From positions 3,596,001 through 3,660,000 of the forward strand of contig NZ_CP026538.1 in the NCBI RefSeq assembly GCF_004135975.1: a stretch of 64,000 bases of DNA. The letters run 5' to 3'. The stretch comes from Solidesulfovibrio carbinolicus. Its GTDB lineage: Bacteria > Desulfobacterota > Desulfovibrionia > Desulfovibrionales > Desulfovibrionaceae. The first letter of the stretch is position 1. Every line of letters begins with the position of its first letter. A model generated the notes under the pieces. The model had not been told where the DNA came from. It saw nothing but the letters and a program-made list of their open reading frames with translations, and searched no databases. Positions 33,859 through 43,103 of this stretch are shown one piece after another. A program made the translations under genes and the position numbers.

Positions 33859-36789
33859 ATGCCGGCTCGGAATCACGGACGTGCCTGGTGCTTGGGGGTG
33901 CGGTGTCTGGCCTGGGGGCTGGCCGTGCTGCTCGGCTTGGCCGCAGTTGCCCATGCGGCGGATATCATGTCTCCCGAGGAGCGAGCCGCCCTGGCCGAGC
34001 TCAAGCAGATCCGCCTCGTCTACGACTGGAAATACCCGCCGTTTGAGTTCCTGGGCGAGGACGGCCGTTTCTCGGGGCTAGCCGCCGATTTCATCAAGGA
34101 GATTGAGAACAGCTTGGGCGTCGCCATCCGGGCCGAAGCCGAGCGAGATTGGCCGGCGTTGCTGGAAAGCCTCAAGGAGCGTCGGGCCGACATGGCCCCG
34201 GCCATGGCTTACACCGCCGAGCGCGCTCAGTATCTGCTGTTTACCGACCCCTACGTGCATCTGCCCACTGTGGTGTTCACCCAGAAGCATTTTAAGCACA
34301 TTGACGGACTAGCCGATCTGCGCGGCCTGCGGGTGGGCGTGGTCAACGGCTATGTCTCCCACGCCTTTCTCAAGAGCAATTATCCGGACACGTTTACCAT
34401 TGTGCCGGTGAACAACATCCAGGAAGGCCTGCGCCAAACCGCATTCGGCGATCTCGACGCTTTTGTGGAGAACGTGGGCGTGGCCTCGTATTACATCGAG
34501 CAGGAAGGCCTGCGCAATCTGCGGGTGGCCGCCACCACCGAGCACGAGACGGCCTTGTCCATGGCCGTGCGCAGCGACCGACCGTTACTGTTCTCCGCCA
34601 TCCAGAAGGCCCTGGCCAACATTCCCCAGGAGCGTCGACGCGCCTTGCTTGACAAATGGGTCCATCCCCAGGAGCGCCAGATACGCACCCTGACCTGGCT
34701 GTTATACGCAGCCATCGGGCTGCTCTCGGTCACTGTGGCGTTGCTTGGCGTCCTGCTTTACCGCTCCCTGGCCTTGCGGCGGGCCTACCAAAACAAGGCC
34801 CAGGAACTGGCGGCCGAACTGGAACGCAGCCTGACGTTCCAGCAGGCTCTGCGGGCCAGCGAGGAAAAATACCGGGCCATCTTCGATCATGCCCCCATCG
34901 GAATCTTCCGCTGCACCTATGGCGACGGCCTGCAGGAGGTCAACGCCGCCCTCGCCCGCATGCACGGCTTCTCCAGCCCCGAGGCCATGCTCGGCGGTCT
35001 CGAACATCTGCCGCTTAACAGCTATCTGCGTCCCCAAGGATCACGGGATATCCGCAGCGCTCTGGCCGTCTCGCCCCAGGGGCTGCGCTTGGAAGCGCTC
35101 CTGGGACGTAGGGACGGACAAGCGTTTCCGGCCATCATCAACGCTTCCCTCCAGTACGACGCCGCAGGCGAACCGGCCAGCATTAACGGCCTTGTCGAGG
35201 ACGTGGCCGAGCGACGGCAGGCCGAAGAGGCTCTGCGCGAAAGCGAAGCCCGGTACCGTTCCGTCATTGAGAACATCCAGGACATGTACTACCGCACCGA
35301 CCGCGAAGGCCGGCTGGTAATGCTCAGCCCCTCCACGCCGCGCCAGCTCGGCTACGACTCGGTCGATGAGCTGCTTGGCCGGCCGGCCGCAGATTTCTGG
35401 ATGGAACCTGACAAACGCCACGCCCTTTTGGAGCGCATCGCGGTCGAGGGCCGGGTCCTGGACTACGAAGTCACTCTTAAGGACAAAAGCGGAGGGCCGG
35501 TGCTGGTTTCAACCACCAGCGCTTATTACCGCGACGGAGAGGGGCGGGTGCTTGGCGTGGAGGGCATTTTCCGGGACATCACTGGGCGCAAGCAGCTGGA
35601 GATGCAACTGGCCGACCAACTGGCCTTCCAACAGGCGCTCCTGGACACCATCCCCTACGCGGTCTTTTACAAGGGCACGGACTGCCGATTCTTGGGCTTT
35701 AACAAGGCCTATGAAGACTGGTTCGGGGTGCGCCGTCAGGATCTCATTGGCAAGACGGTGCTGGATCTGGACTATCTGCCCGCCGAGGACCGGGCTGCCT
35801 ATCAGGCCGAGGATGAGGCCGTTATTGCCGGGGCCGAGCCGGTGCACAAGGAAATGTCCATCCCCCTGGCCGACGGCGCGGTGCACCAGACCCTGTATTC
35901 GGTCACCGGATTTCGCCTGTCCGGCGGCGCTTCAGGCGGGCTGATCGGCGTCATCGTGGACATCACCGAGCACAAAAAGATGCAGGAGCTGATGATCCAA
36001 ACCGAGAAGATGATGAGCGTGGGCGGGCTGGCCGCAGGTATGGCCCACGAACTCAACAACCCCCTAGGCATCATCTTGCAGTCGGTGCAGAATATGGAGC
36101 GCCGGTTATCGCCTGCCCTGCCGGGCAATCTGGAAGTGGCCCGGCGGCTCGGCTTGGAAATGGATTCCATTGCCGCCTACATGCGCGCCCGCAACATCGA
36201 CGAATACCTACGCGGTATCCAGGAGGCCGGCGACCGGGCCGCCCGGATCATCCGCACCATGCTCGATTTCAGCCGCAGCAGCCAATCCCTGCGCGCTTCA
36301 TGCAACGTCAACGCCCTCCTCGATATGGCCGTGGATCTGGCCGCCAATGATTATGATCTCAAAAAACGCTATGACTTCAAAGGCATCCGCATCGAACGCG
36401 ATTACGATCCGACCCTGCCGCCGGTGGAGTGCATGGAGACGGAGATCGTCCAGGTGCTGCTCAATATCATCAAGAACGCGGCTCAGGCCATGGCGGACCG
36501 GGGCCAGCGGCCCGACCCGCCCACCCTGCGTCTGATCACCCGCCACGACCCCGACGCCGCCCGCATCGAGATACGGGACAATGGACCGGGCATGGACGAG
36601 GCCACCCGCCGACGCGTGTTCGAACCGTTTTTTACCACCAAGCCCCAGGGCGAAGGGACGGGCCTTGGCCTGTCTGTGGGTTTTTTCATCATCGCCCAGA
36701 AGCACAAGGGAAGAATCTCCGTGGCGTCGCGTCTCGGTCAGGGAACCGCGTTTGCCGTCGAGATTCCCCTGGGAGATGCCCAAACATGA
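33859..36789 (+). CDS. SBP3-PAS sensor histidine kinase
   Basis: 976 residues. The signal peptide is MPARNHGRAWCLGVRCLAWG through AHA. A periplasmic family-3 solute-binding domain follows (about 32-265; LVYDWKYPPFEFLGEDGRFS, VGVVNGYVSHAF). One TM helix comes at about 277-300, then three PAS domains (about 335-450, 460-580 and 590-710), and a kinase core with the H-box MAHELNNPLGII (H730), N-box LLNIIKNAAQAM, DNGPGM, FEPFFTTK and GTGLGLS. The ligand may be an amino acid or small organic acid. The ATG at 33859 is chosen for its GGAGGGG; an ATG at 33832 is in frame. It overlaps the receiver gene by four bases and is the first gene of a three-gene signalling operon. Confidence 0.92.
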   Translation: MPARNHGRAWCLGVRCLAWGLAVLLGLAAVAHAADIMSPEERAALAELKQIRLVYDWKYPPFEFLGEDGRFSGLAADFIKEIENSLGVAIRAEAERDWPALLESLKERRADMAPAMAYTAERAQYLLFTDPYVHLPTVVFTQKHFKHIDGLADLRGLRVGVVNGYVSHAFLKSNYPDTFTIVPVNNIQEGLRQTAFGDLDAFVENVGVASYYIEQEGLRNLRVAATTEHETALSMAVRSDRPLLFSAIQKALANIPQERRRALLDKWVHPQERQIRTLTWLLYAAIGLLSVTVALLGVLLYRSLALRRAYQNKAQELAAELERSLTFQQALRASEEKYRAIFDHAPIGIFRCTYGDGLQEVNAALARMHGFSSPEAMLGGLEHLPLNSYLRPQGSRDIRSALAVSPQGLRLEALLGRRDGQAFPAIINASLQYDAAGEPASINGLVEDVAERRQAEEALRESEARYRSVIENIQDMYYRTDREGRLVMLSPSTPRQLGYDSVDELLGRPAADFWMEPDKRHALLERIAVEGRVLDYEVTLKDKSGGPVLVSTTSAYYRDGEGRVLGVEGIFRDITGRKQLEMQLADQLAFQQALLDTIPYAVFYKGTDCRFLGFNKAYEDWFGVRRQDLIGKTVLDLDYLPAEDRAAYQAEDEAVIAGAEPVHKEMSIPLADGAVHQTLYSVTGFRLSGGASGGLIGVIVDITEHKKMQELMIQTEKMMSVGGLAAGMAHELNNPLGIILQSVQNMERRLSPALPGNLEVARRLGLEMDSIAAYMRARNIDEYLRGIQEAGDRAARIIRTMLDFSRSSQSLRASCNVNALLDMAVDLAANDYDLKKRYDFKGIRIERDYDPTLPPVECMETEIVQVLLNIIKNAAQAMADRGQRPDPPTLRLITRHDPDAARIEIRDNGPGMDEATRRRVFEPFFTTKPQGEGTGLGLSVGFFIIAQKHKGRISVASRLGQGTAFAVEIPLGDAQT

Positions 36790-37166
36790 CTTCCGAACGC
36801 ATCCGCGTGCTGATTATCGACGACGAGGCCCTGTTGGGCTTGGCCGCCCAGGATTACCTGGAAGACGAAGGGCGCTTCGAGGCGTTCGTGGCGCAGGATG
36901 CCGAGTCCGGCCTGGACCTTCTGCGGCGTCAGGCCATTGACGTATGTCTGGTGGACCTGCGTTTGCCGGGTTCAAACGGCATTGAGTTTATGCTCCAGGC
37001 TCAGGACCTGTACCCGGCCCTGCGCTTTCTCGTCCATACCGGCTCCCCCGAGGAGCAGTTCCCCAAGGCGATCATGCAGGACATCCCCGGCTTCCGGGGC
37101 GTGCTCTACAAGCCCGTGGCCGACATGGAGGTGATCGTCCGTGCCCTTGACAATGCCCTTCGCTAA
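36786..37166 (+). CDS. single-domain response regulator
   Basis: 126 residues forming one receiver domain. The acidic pocket is IIDDEA, the phosphoacceptor is D57 in VDLRLPG, the conserved Thr is T79 region (LVHTGS) and the Lys is in YKPV. There is no output domain, so it acts by protein contact or as a relay between the upstream kinase and the HD-GYP protein. ATGA overlap with the kinase and a 14-bp overlap with the next gene place it in one operon. Confidence 0.93.
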   Translation: MTSERIRVLIIDDEALLGLAAQDYLEDEGRFEAFVAQDAESGLDLLRRQAIDVCLVDLRLPGSNGIEFMLQAQDLYPALRFLVHTGSPEEQFPKAIMQDIPGFRGVLYKPVADMEVIVRALDNALR

Positions 37167-38313
37167 GGCCCTGGGCCTGCCTCCCGGGCAGGCGGTGCGG
37201 GTGCTGGTCATTGACGACGAGGCCATGCTGCGCCGCACCCTGGCCGATTATCTGGAAGACATGGGCTGCCGGACCGCCCTGGCCGCCAACGGGGCCGAAG
37301 GGCTCGAGGTCCTGGAGCGCTTCGCCCCGGACGTGGTTCTGGTGGACCTCAACATGCCGGTCATGGACGGCTATGGCTTTATCGAGCGGATTCGGGCCAG
37401 CGCCCCTGAACTGCCCCTGATCGTGGTCTCCGGCGTCGGAACCGTGGACAAGGCCGTTGAGGCCATCCGGCTGGGAGCCTGGGACTACATCACCAAACCG
37501 GTGTCGCGCTTTGCCGTGGTGGAGCACGCCCTGTCCCGGGTCCTGGAGCGCGCACGACTCCTGCGGGAAAACCGCAACTACCAGCACAACCTGGAAGCCC
37601 TGGTGGACGCGCGCACGGCCGAACTGCGCGACACCCGCCGCCAGATTCTCTACAGCCTGGGCAAGGCGGCGGAATACCGCGACAACGAGACCGGCCACCA
37701 CGTCATCCGGGTGGGCGAGATGTGCGCCGCCCTTGGCCGTTGCCTGGGCCTGGACCCGGCCCGGGTGGAGATGCTGCGCGAGGCCGCCCCCCTACACGAC
37801 ATAGGCAAGATCGGCGTGCCCGACCACATCCTGCTCAAGCCCGGTCCGCTCACCCCGGAGGAATGGGTCGTTATGCAGCGCCACTGCGAATACGGCTGCA
37901 TGATCCTCAGCCAGCCCCTGGCCGAGGGCCAGCCCGAGGCCATGGTCTGCACCACCGCAGATCCCATGGCCGCCCTCGGCGCGAAACAGCAACTCATGCC
38001 CCTGGCCCAGACCATCGCCCTATCCCACCACGAACGCTGGGACGGGACCGGCTATCCCAAGGGGCTGCTCGGGGAGTCCATTGCCCTGGAAGCCCGCATC
38101 GTCTCGGTGGTGGACGTCTACGACGCCGTTGGCAACCATCGCCCCTATAAGGCCGCCTTTCCCGAGGATGCCTGCCAACGCATCATACGCCAGGGCGCAG
38201 GCACGGCCTTTGATCCGGCCGTGGTGGAGGCCTTTTTCGCCGAACTCAAGACCATCCTGTACTACAAGGACCGCTGGCGTGATGTGCTCGCCCACGGGCC
38301 AGCGAATTTCTGA
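37153..38313 (+). CDS. REC-HD-GYP response regulator (c-di-GMP phosphodiesterase)
   Basis: 386 residues. A receiver domain (about 13-130) has phosphoacceptor D65 (VDLNMPVMDGYG) and Lys in TKPVSR. A helical linker leads to an HD-GYP domain (about 170-370) with H215-D216 in LHDIGKIGVPDHILLKPGPL and the GYP motif in HHERWDGTGYPKGL. HD-GYP enzymes hydrolyse cyclic di-GMP. A ~20-residue insertion (SQPLAEGQPEAMVCTTADPM) separates the HD and GYP parts compared with common members. The start at 37153 (ATG) lies inside the previous gene; a GTG at 37141 is possible. It is the likely output of the kinase at 33859. Confidence 0.92.
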   Translation: MPFAKALGLPPGQAVRVLVIDDEAMLRRTLADYLEDMGCRTALAANGAEGLEVLERFAPDVVLVDLNMPVMDGYGFIERIRASAPELPLIVVSGVGTVDKAVEAIRLGAWDYITKPVSRFAVVEHALSRVLERARLLRENRNYQHNLEALVDARTAELRDTRRQILYSLGKAAEYRDNETGHHVIRVGEMCAALGRCLGLDPARVEMLREAAPLHDIGKIGVPDHILLKPGPLTPEEWVVMQRHCEYGCMILSQPLAEGQPEAMVCTTADPMAALGAKQQLMPLAQTIALSHHERWDGTGYPKGLLGESIALEARIVSVVDVYDAVGNHRPYKAAFPEDACQRIIRQGAGTAFDPAVVEAFFAELKTILYYKDRWRDVLAHGPANF

Positions 38314-38713
38314 ATTCAGGCAACTTTTGACGAGCCAAGCTTTCGTTCACCTGGGTTTCTCGCCTGGAGAAGCGTTTCAATTCTATTGAAGCCATGCAGA
38401 CATCCTGCTCGGCGGACTACCGGCGCTGGTGAAGTGGCGCATGTGCGGCTCTGTTACAGCCGAATGTGTTATAAGAACACTGTTCAAACAATTCCTTCTG
38501 TGACCAAAGTCTTACTCGAAAAAAGCTCGCGGCCAATTCCTTTTGTACATTTGGCTTGAAACCTCCCCAAGAAACGAAGAGTCCTTCTGTAGCTCCGAAC
38601 TTGGTGACGGCTCCCAGCAACTTGTCGACGGTCGGACGGTCGGTAGGCGTCAAGCCTGACTTCACCTCGACGCAAAGCCGTGGCTGTCCAAATCCATACG
38701 GTGTATTCTATCC
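38314..38713. other. region after the signalling operon, mostly remnant
   Basis: Holds the N-terminal restriction endonuclease fragment (38417-38710, minus) and no other recognisable element. I see no clear terminator for the signalling operon. Confidence 0.4.
38417..38710 (-). pseudogene. restriction endonuclease N-terminal/catalytic fragment
   Basis: The minus-strand frame reads YGFGQPRLCVEVKSGLTPTD, then VDKLLGAVTKFGATEGLFVS, WGGFKPNVQKELAASFF and RVRLWSQKELFEQ before leaving the family. The E-V-K of CVEVKSG and the Q-K-E-L region match the catalytic core of Mrr-like type IV restriction endonucleases. There is an in-frame stop just upstream and no start codon with a ribosome-binding site. 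The final residues overlap in content with the C-terminal fragment at 33474-33627. Confidence 0.7.
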
Positions 38714-39856
38714 CTATTTTATTTTCATACTCCGACGAAAACGCACAACTGCTGCTGAAGCTTTAGTGGCAAGTTCGCAGGCCAAGGTTTTTGACGCCAG
38801 AAAAGAACCCGTCTCGGCCAGTTTGTTGGAAGGCGAGCCGCCGCCGCAGAGCATGAAGTCCTTGCACAAAGCACGGCAGTTAAGGATCCCCTGCCGTATT
38901 TCCTGCCAAATGCGCAAAAAACGATCGTTCCACCTGATGTCCCGCACATGATCAAGATGCACATTGCCTAATATCAAGCTGCCGTGAACAGGGTGCGTCA
39001 TACTGTTGAGTTCCGGCGAAAACGTCGACAAACCGCCCTGGGCATTGACTGTGACGTGATGCCACGGCAGGCAGGTCCCTGAGGCGCGGGGACGCTCGTC
39101 GTCCAGAGCGTCCTCGATCTCCTGGAGTTCCCGAATGACCATGTCGCTGCCCCGGCTGTCCGTTTGCTGCGCGAATTCCTGCAGAAAGGCGGCGAAGTCT
39201 TCAGCTCTGCCGGCGGCATCGGTGGCAAGGGACGTCGTGCGGTTTTCGCCCTCAATTTCCTCAGGGTTGAAGGATAGCCGCCGCAGTCCGTGGTCATAGA
39301 AAAAATCGGCCAGTTCTTTCCCGTAGTCCAACGTGCCCGCCGTTACGACGCAGAGTATCGCGGGCACCAAGCCTGCGTCGTGCAGTCGCGCGATGCCGTT
39401 CAGGGCGCGGTCGAAACTGCCCCGCCCTGAGGCAAAACGTCGATTGGCGTCGTGGAGGGCGGCGAAACCGTCGAGGCTCACGCCGACAGCCACATCATGG
39501 TCCCGCAGAAATGCGGCCCAATCTCGGTCGAGCAAGGTGGCGTTCGTCTGTATGCTGTGGCGGATAGCCACGCCGGGTCCAAGTCGCCTGCGGATGGCGC
39601 TGAAAGCCTGCTCGAAAAAAAGGCGGCCTGCCAGCAAAGGCTCCCCCATGTGCCAGGATACCCGCAGTTCGCTGCCTATCAGACCGGCATCGGCGAGGTT
39701 GTCCACGGCCCGGCCGGCCGTCTCCACGGACATGGACGTCGTCGGCTGATCATGGGGCAAATAGCAATACCGGCAGCGCAGGTTGCAGGCCGTGGTTGGC
39801 TGCAGGGTGAGAAGAGCCGTTTTCAGTTTCATGGATTCGGGCCCTGTATCCTGCAT
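38714..39856 (-). CDS. GrrM-type radical SAM/SPASM peptide maturase
   Basis: 380 residues. The radical SAM motif is CNLRCRYC (C24, C28, C31) followed by YLPHDQ. Then come SWHMGEPLLAG, IQTNATLLDRDWAAFLRDHD, VGVSLDG and FNPEEIEGENR. The C-terminal motif is CRALCKDFMLCGGGSPSNKL with AETGSF, binding auxiliary clusters. All these blocks are those of cyclophane-forming maturases of the GrrM/OscB group, which link an aromatic side chain to a neighbouring residue in a RiPP precursor. The usual Gly-rich GrrA precursor is not next to it. The start may be the internal ATG at 39832 (MKLKTALLTLQPT), as neither has a strong ribosome-binding site. Last gene of the minus-strand RiPP operon. Confidence 0.88.
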   Translation of the reverse strand: MQDTGPESMKLKTALLTLQPTTACNLRCRYCYLPHDQPTTSMSVETAGRAVDNLADAGLIGSELRVSWHMGEPLLAGRLFFEQAFSAIRRRLGPGVAIRHSIQTNATLLDRDWAAFLRDHDVAVGVSLDGFAALHDANRRFASGRGSFDRALNGIARLHDAGLVPAILCVVTAGTLDYGKELADFFYDHGLRRLSFNPEEIEGENRTTSLATDAAGRAEDFAAFLQEFAQQTDSRGSDMVIRELQEIEDALDDERPRASGTCLPWHHVTVNAQGGLSTFSPELNSMTHPVHGSLILGNVHLDHVRDIRWNDRFLRIWQEIRQGILNCRALCKDFMLCGGGSPSNKLAETGSFLASKTLACELATKASAAVVRFRRSMKIK

Positions 39857-39870
39857 GTCATGCGTCGTAT

Positions 39871-41400
39871 TTATAATTCCCGTGGAACGTAAGGGGCCAG
39901 TTGTTGAAGCATACTCGGCAGGTCACGCTGTTTGTCCCCGCGAAAATTGATTGCCCGCCAACCCGATGCCGTCTCCTCGGCTGTAAAGCCTGAAAGCGTC
40001 TGGCTCGCAAAAAGGCCCAGTGCAGCCAATAAGACCTCGCGGGTGCGCTCCCGGCGAACCACATGCCGATCAGCACAGACAGCCAAATCAGCCGCAACAA
40101 CGCAGCCACCGCCGTCGAGGAGTCCAAAGGGAAAGACGGCATCCATGGCGTCAGACCCGATCTCCAGGCGGCCAGCCTGACTAGGGAACAACTGGACGCC
40201 GTCGCGACCATAGGTGCCCACGCGTCTATCCGCTCTTCCCGCCTCTTCGTAACAGGCGTATATGTCGCCAAAAGGATCCAAAAGATAGCAGTGTTCCTTA
40301 GCCCTCATGCAGTATTCCGCCGCCATTGGGCCAGGACCGGTTTCAGCGACGGCAAGACGGGCCAAGGCAGCGGCATGGCGCGTCACATCTGAACCAATGT
40401 GGTTGGCAAACCTCGCGAGATCTTCGGCCGAAACCATTTCTAGACCATCATCAAGGTGTTCACCCGGCACATTACGGATGGCTGCGGCATAGGGGTGGAT
40501 GTTCTCCATGGCAAGCAAACCGGCCTTGTCTAGAATATCCAAAAGAGAATCCAAGGCTTGGCGGCGAGCTGGTTGCAAATGCAAGCGCAAGTCGATGGCA
40601 ACGCCTGTCTGGCTGGCCGCCTCAACATGAGCCAATATCAAAGCAAACGCATCGCTTCTTGCTCGACCGTGGCCCTGGCCCCCAAAACATGCCGGGTCTG
40701 CATCCAAGGCGATTTGCAACCGGGAGATCGTTCCCGGCCCCTGTCCCAGGACATCCAGGTAGCCGGCCAGTTCCAAGCCATTGGTCACGGCCTCCACTTC
40801 GGCCCCGCCGGCTTTGGCGTGATGCAAAAGCCGCTGCACCGTATCCCGATGGCGGTTACGCAAAGGCTCGCCGCCGTACAGGACATAGCACATGCGATGC
40901 GCCGGCACGTCTGGGCACAATGCCGGTTGGACTTGACGCCAAATCGCATCGATGTCTTTCGGGGCAAGGCGGACATCGCCCAGTCTTGCACGGATATCTC
41001 GCTGAAAACAATAAGGACAGTCCAGATTGCAGGCATAGGACAACGCCAACATAAGATACCCTGTTTGGCGTTGAAGATGCCGGTTGAGCCAACGGATCAT
41101 CCGAAAGTACTGCAAGAATAACGTCTTTTCCTCGAACAGGGACAGGGACGTAACATGGCCCCGCGCAGCAAGTCCTGCAAGGTGCTTCGAATAAAAACCT
41201 GACAGTCCAAGAGGTTCGTGCGAAAGCCGAGACTCCCAGGCATCGGCAAGCCAATGGCCAAAAGCGCCGGACACCACGTCCAAACAGCCGTTGAGCGTAT
41301 GAAACAGGACAGCGCCGCCTTCGTGCCGCCGCAAAATGCTCAAAGCACTGGGACGCCATGCCGGCGCGACGCCCAGGGGCTCATTGCCGTCCGGGTTCAT
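39871..41400 (-). CDS. radical SAM protein with N-terminal peptide-binding-like domain
   Basis: 509 residues. The N-terminal ~110 residues (AVLFHTLNGCLDVVSGAFGH, LAARGHVTS) look like the small domain that precedes many RiPP radical SAM maturases and binds leader peptides. The radical SAM motif is CNLDCPYC (C124, C128, C131), followed by YGGEPLRNRHRDTV. A SPASM-like region has EYCMRAKEHCYLLDPFGDIY and ACYEEAG, then a ~110-residue tail with few Cys. I start at the ATG at 41400 because GGAGGGAGG lies eight bases upstream; the frame is open to 41469. It overlaps the ABC transporter gene by 20 bases. Probable modification enzyme for the peptide at 45334-45522; the reaction is unknown. Confidence 0.8.
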   Translation of the reverse strand: MNPDGNEPLGVAPAWRPSALSILRRHEGGAVLFHTLNGCLDVVSGAFGHWLADAWESRLSHEPLGLSGFYSKHLAGLAARGHVTSLSLFEEKTLFLQYFRMIRWLNRHLQRQTGYLMLALSYACNLDCPYCFQRDIRARLGDVRLAPKDIDAIWRQVQPALCPDVPAHRMCYVLYGGEPLRNRHRDTVQRLLHHAKAGGAEVEAVTNGLELAGYLDVLGQGPGTISRLQIALDADPACFGGQGHGRARSDAFALILAHVEAASQTGVAIDLRLHLQPARRQALDSLLDILDKAGLLAMENIHPYAAAIRNVPGEHLDDGLEMVSAEDLARFANHIGSDVTRHAAALARLAVAETGPGPMAAEYCMRAKEHCYLLDPFGDIYACYEEAGRADRRVGTYGRDGVQLFPSQAGRLEIGSDAMDAVFPFGLLDGGGCVVAADLAVCADRHVVRRERTREVLLAALGLFASQTLSGFTAEETASGWRAINFRGDKQRDLPSMLQQLAPYVPREL

Positions 41401-43093
41401 GCAGCCGACCTCCCTCCAGGATGCAAACTCGGGAGTGTTCATCAATGGCGTTCTCGGCGTGGGAAACAACGATCACAAAGCGGTCGCGGCAAACACGCCG
41501 TATTGTTTCCATGACGCGACTGGCGTTTTCCGCGTCCAAACCACTCGTGGGCTCGTCGATGACGATGATGTCAGCGTCCTTCACCAAGGCTCGGGCCAGG
41601 GCGATGCGTTTTTTCTGCCCAAGAGAGAGGTTGGAGCCACCTTGGCGCAGGTTCGGCCCGTCTTCTCCGGCGGCGGTGTCCTCGGAATCAAGGAGTCCTT
41701 GCAGTCCGACGCTGGCCAGCACTTGACGGGCTTGGGACGTCGATATCCAATCACGTCCCAAACGGACGTTTTCCACAAGGCTGTCGGCAAATACAAAGGG
41801 CTCTTGTTCCACGTAAGCTGTCATCCGACGTCTATCGGCCGAGGGCAAAGGCTCGCCGTCCAGCAGGATATCTCCTTTCTCCTGTTCGAAAAGCCCGGCG
41901 ATGATCTTGAGCAAGGTGGTTTTGCCTGATCCGGATTCACCCATGATGACCAGCAGATCGCCTCGGGCCAAAGTCAGGGAGATGCCTTCCAATGCGCCTC
42001 GCTCCTGCTCCCCATATCGAAAAGACAGGTCGCGTAACGTCAGGTGCCGGCCTCCCGGAGCAGTGGTTTTGACCCCAAGCGATTCTCTGGGGAGGCGAAG
42101 CAGTTCGTTGACCCGGGTAAGCCCCACCAGCCCCCCCTGGGCGCTCACAAAGTATTCCACGGTCCGGCGCAGAGCGGGAAATAGGTAAGCCATGAAGGCC
42201 GACAAGGCCACAAAGGCCCCAAGATTGAAGGAACCACCCAAAATAAGAAAGGCGCATACCATAAGGATGGCCACGGGCAGCACGTTACTGATCCAGAGGA
42301 TGACGGCGTAAGAGGCGGCTCGCATACGCATCATCCGGTCTGCCGCTCGGATGGAAACAGCGAAAGAGCGGGTGAAGCTGTCCGTGAGATAAATTTTCGA
42401 GTGCATCTTGGCCACTTCCGGGGCACCCAGAAGATTGCAATAGAGGCCGTTGTCCTCGGCTGTCGCGTCATAGAATGTATCGGTCAGCAGGCGTATGCGT
42501 TCTCCAAAGTGGCCCAGGAGAAATACGTAGACAGGGATGGCCGCCATGACCAGCAGCGTCGGTTTTAAAGCGATAATAGCCATGGCGACTAGACAAACCA
42601 GTACAGTGATGGCGTTTTCGCAAACGGAGATCAGGTTGTCATAGAAAGCGGACAAGGCCATGTCCGTATCGTTGAAGATTCGCGCTCCCAAGGCTGTGGG
42701 CTCTTCCTCCGCCAGCAACGCCAAGGGCGTCGTCAGCACGTGGTCGAGAACCTGCAAGCGCAGATCGCACAAAAGCATCCTGTATTGACGGAAGATGATA
42801 ACCCCGTGCCAGTAGCTGACGCATCGTTCGAAGGTGACCGCCCCCAGGGCGAGCAAGCCATAAAAGACGATCTTCCAAGGATCACCCTGGACTTCCACGA
42901 GGTTGACGATGGCCTTGGAGAGCAGCGGCACCGGCAAGATGAGCGCGGTTGAGCAAAAAACGAGCAAGGCCACGCCGCAAAAGCTTCCAGGGTACCGGGC
43001 AATACAGTGCAGGGCGAAGCGGAGCCCCTCGTAGAGGGTGTCGCCGTTCTTGCCGGGATCGCTTGGCGTCCAAAACACATTGCGCTGCGTCAT
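41381..43093 (-). CDS. ABC exporter of the RiPP cluster
   Basis: 570 residues, half-transporter with six TM helices (about 30-300) and a nucleotide-binding domain (about 335-565) with Walker A MGESGSGKTTLL, the Q-loop VEQEPF, signature NLSLGQKKRIALARAL, Walker B DIIVIDEPTSGLD and the switch His (VVSHAE). It should work as a homodimer. It lacks an N-terminal C39 peptidase domain, so it cannot cleave a double-glycine leader. Its position between radical SAM genes suggests it exports the mature peptide. It starts 10 bp after the stop of the upstream radical SAM gene. Confidence 0.93.
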   Translation of the reverse strand: MTQRNVFWTPSDPGKNGDTLYEGLRFALHCIARYPGSFCGVALLVFCSTALILPVPLLSKAIVNLVEVQGDPWKIVFYGLLALGAVTFERCVSYWHGVIIFRQYRMLLCDLRLQVLDHVLTTPLALLAEEEPTALGARIFNDTDMALSAFYDNLISVCENAITVLVCLVAMAIIALKPTLLVMAAIPVYVFLLGHFGERIRLLTDTFYDATAEDNGLYCNLLGAPEVAKMHSKIYLTDSFTRSFAVSIRAADRMMRMRAASYAVILWISNVLPVAILMVCAFLILGGSFNLGAFVALSAFMAYLFPALRRTVEYFVSAQGGLVGLTRVNELLRLPRESLGVKTTAPGGRHLTLRDLSFRYGEQERGALEGISLTLARGDLLVIMGESGSGKTTLLKIIAGLFEQEKGDILLDGEPLPSADRRRMTAYVEQEPFVFADSLVENVRLGRDWISTSQARQVLASVGLQGLLDSEDTAAGEDGPNLRQGGSNLSLGQKKRIALARALVKDADIIVIDEPTSGLDAENASRVMETIRRVCRDRFVIVVSHAENAIDEHSRVCILEGGRLHEPGRQ

Positions 43094-43103
43094 AGCGTCT
43101 CGT

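Noticed and set aside
38714-39832. Classical GrrA-GrrM cyclophane system
   Set aside because: The maturase matches GrrM, but no Gly-rich repeat precursor is adjacent, and three extra radical SAM proteins are present, so the known system name does not fit.
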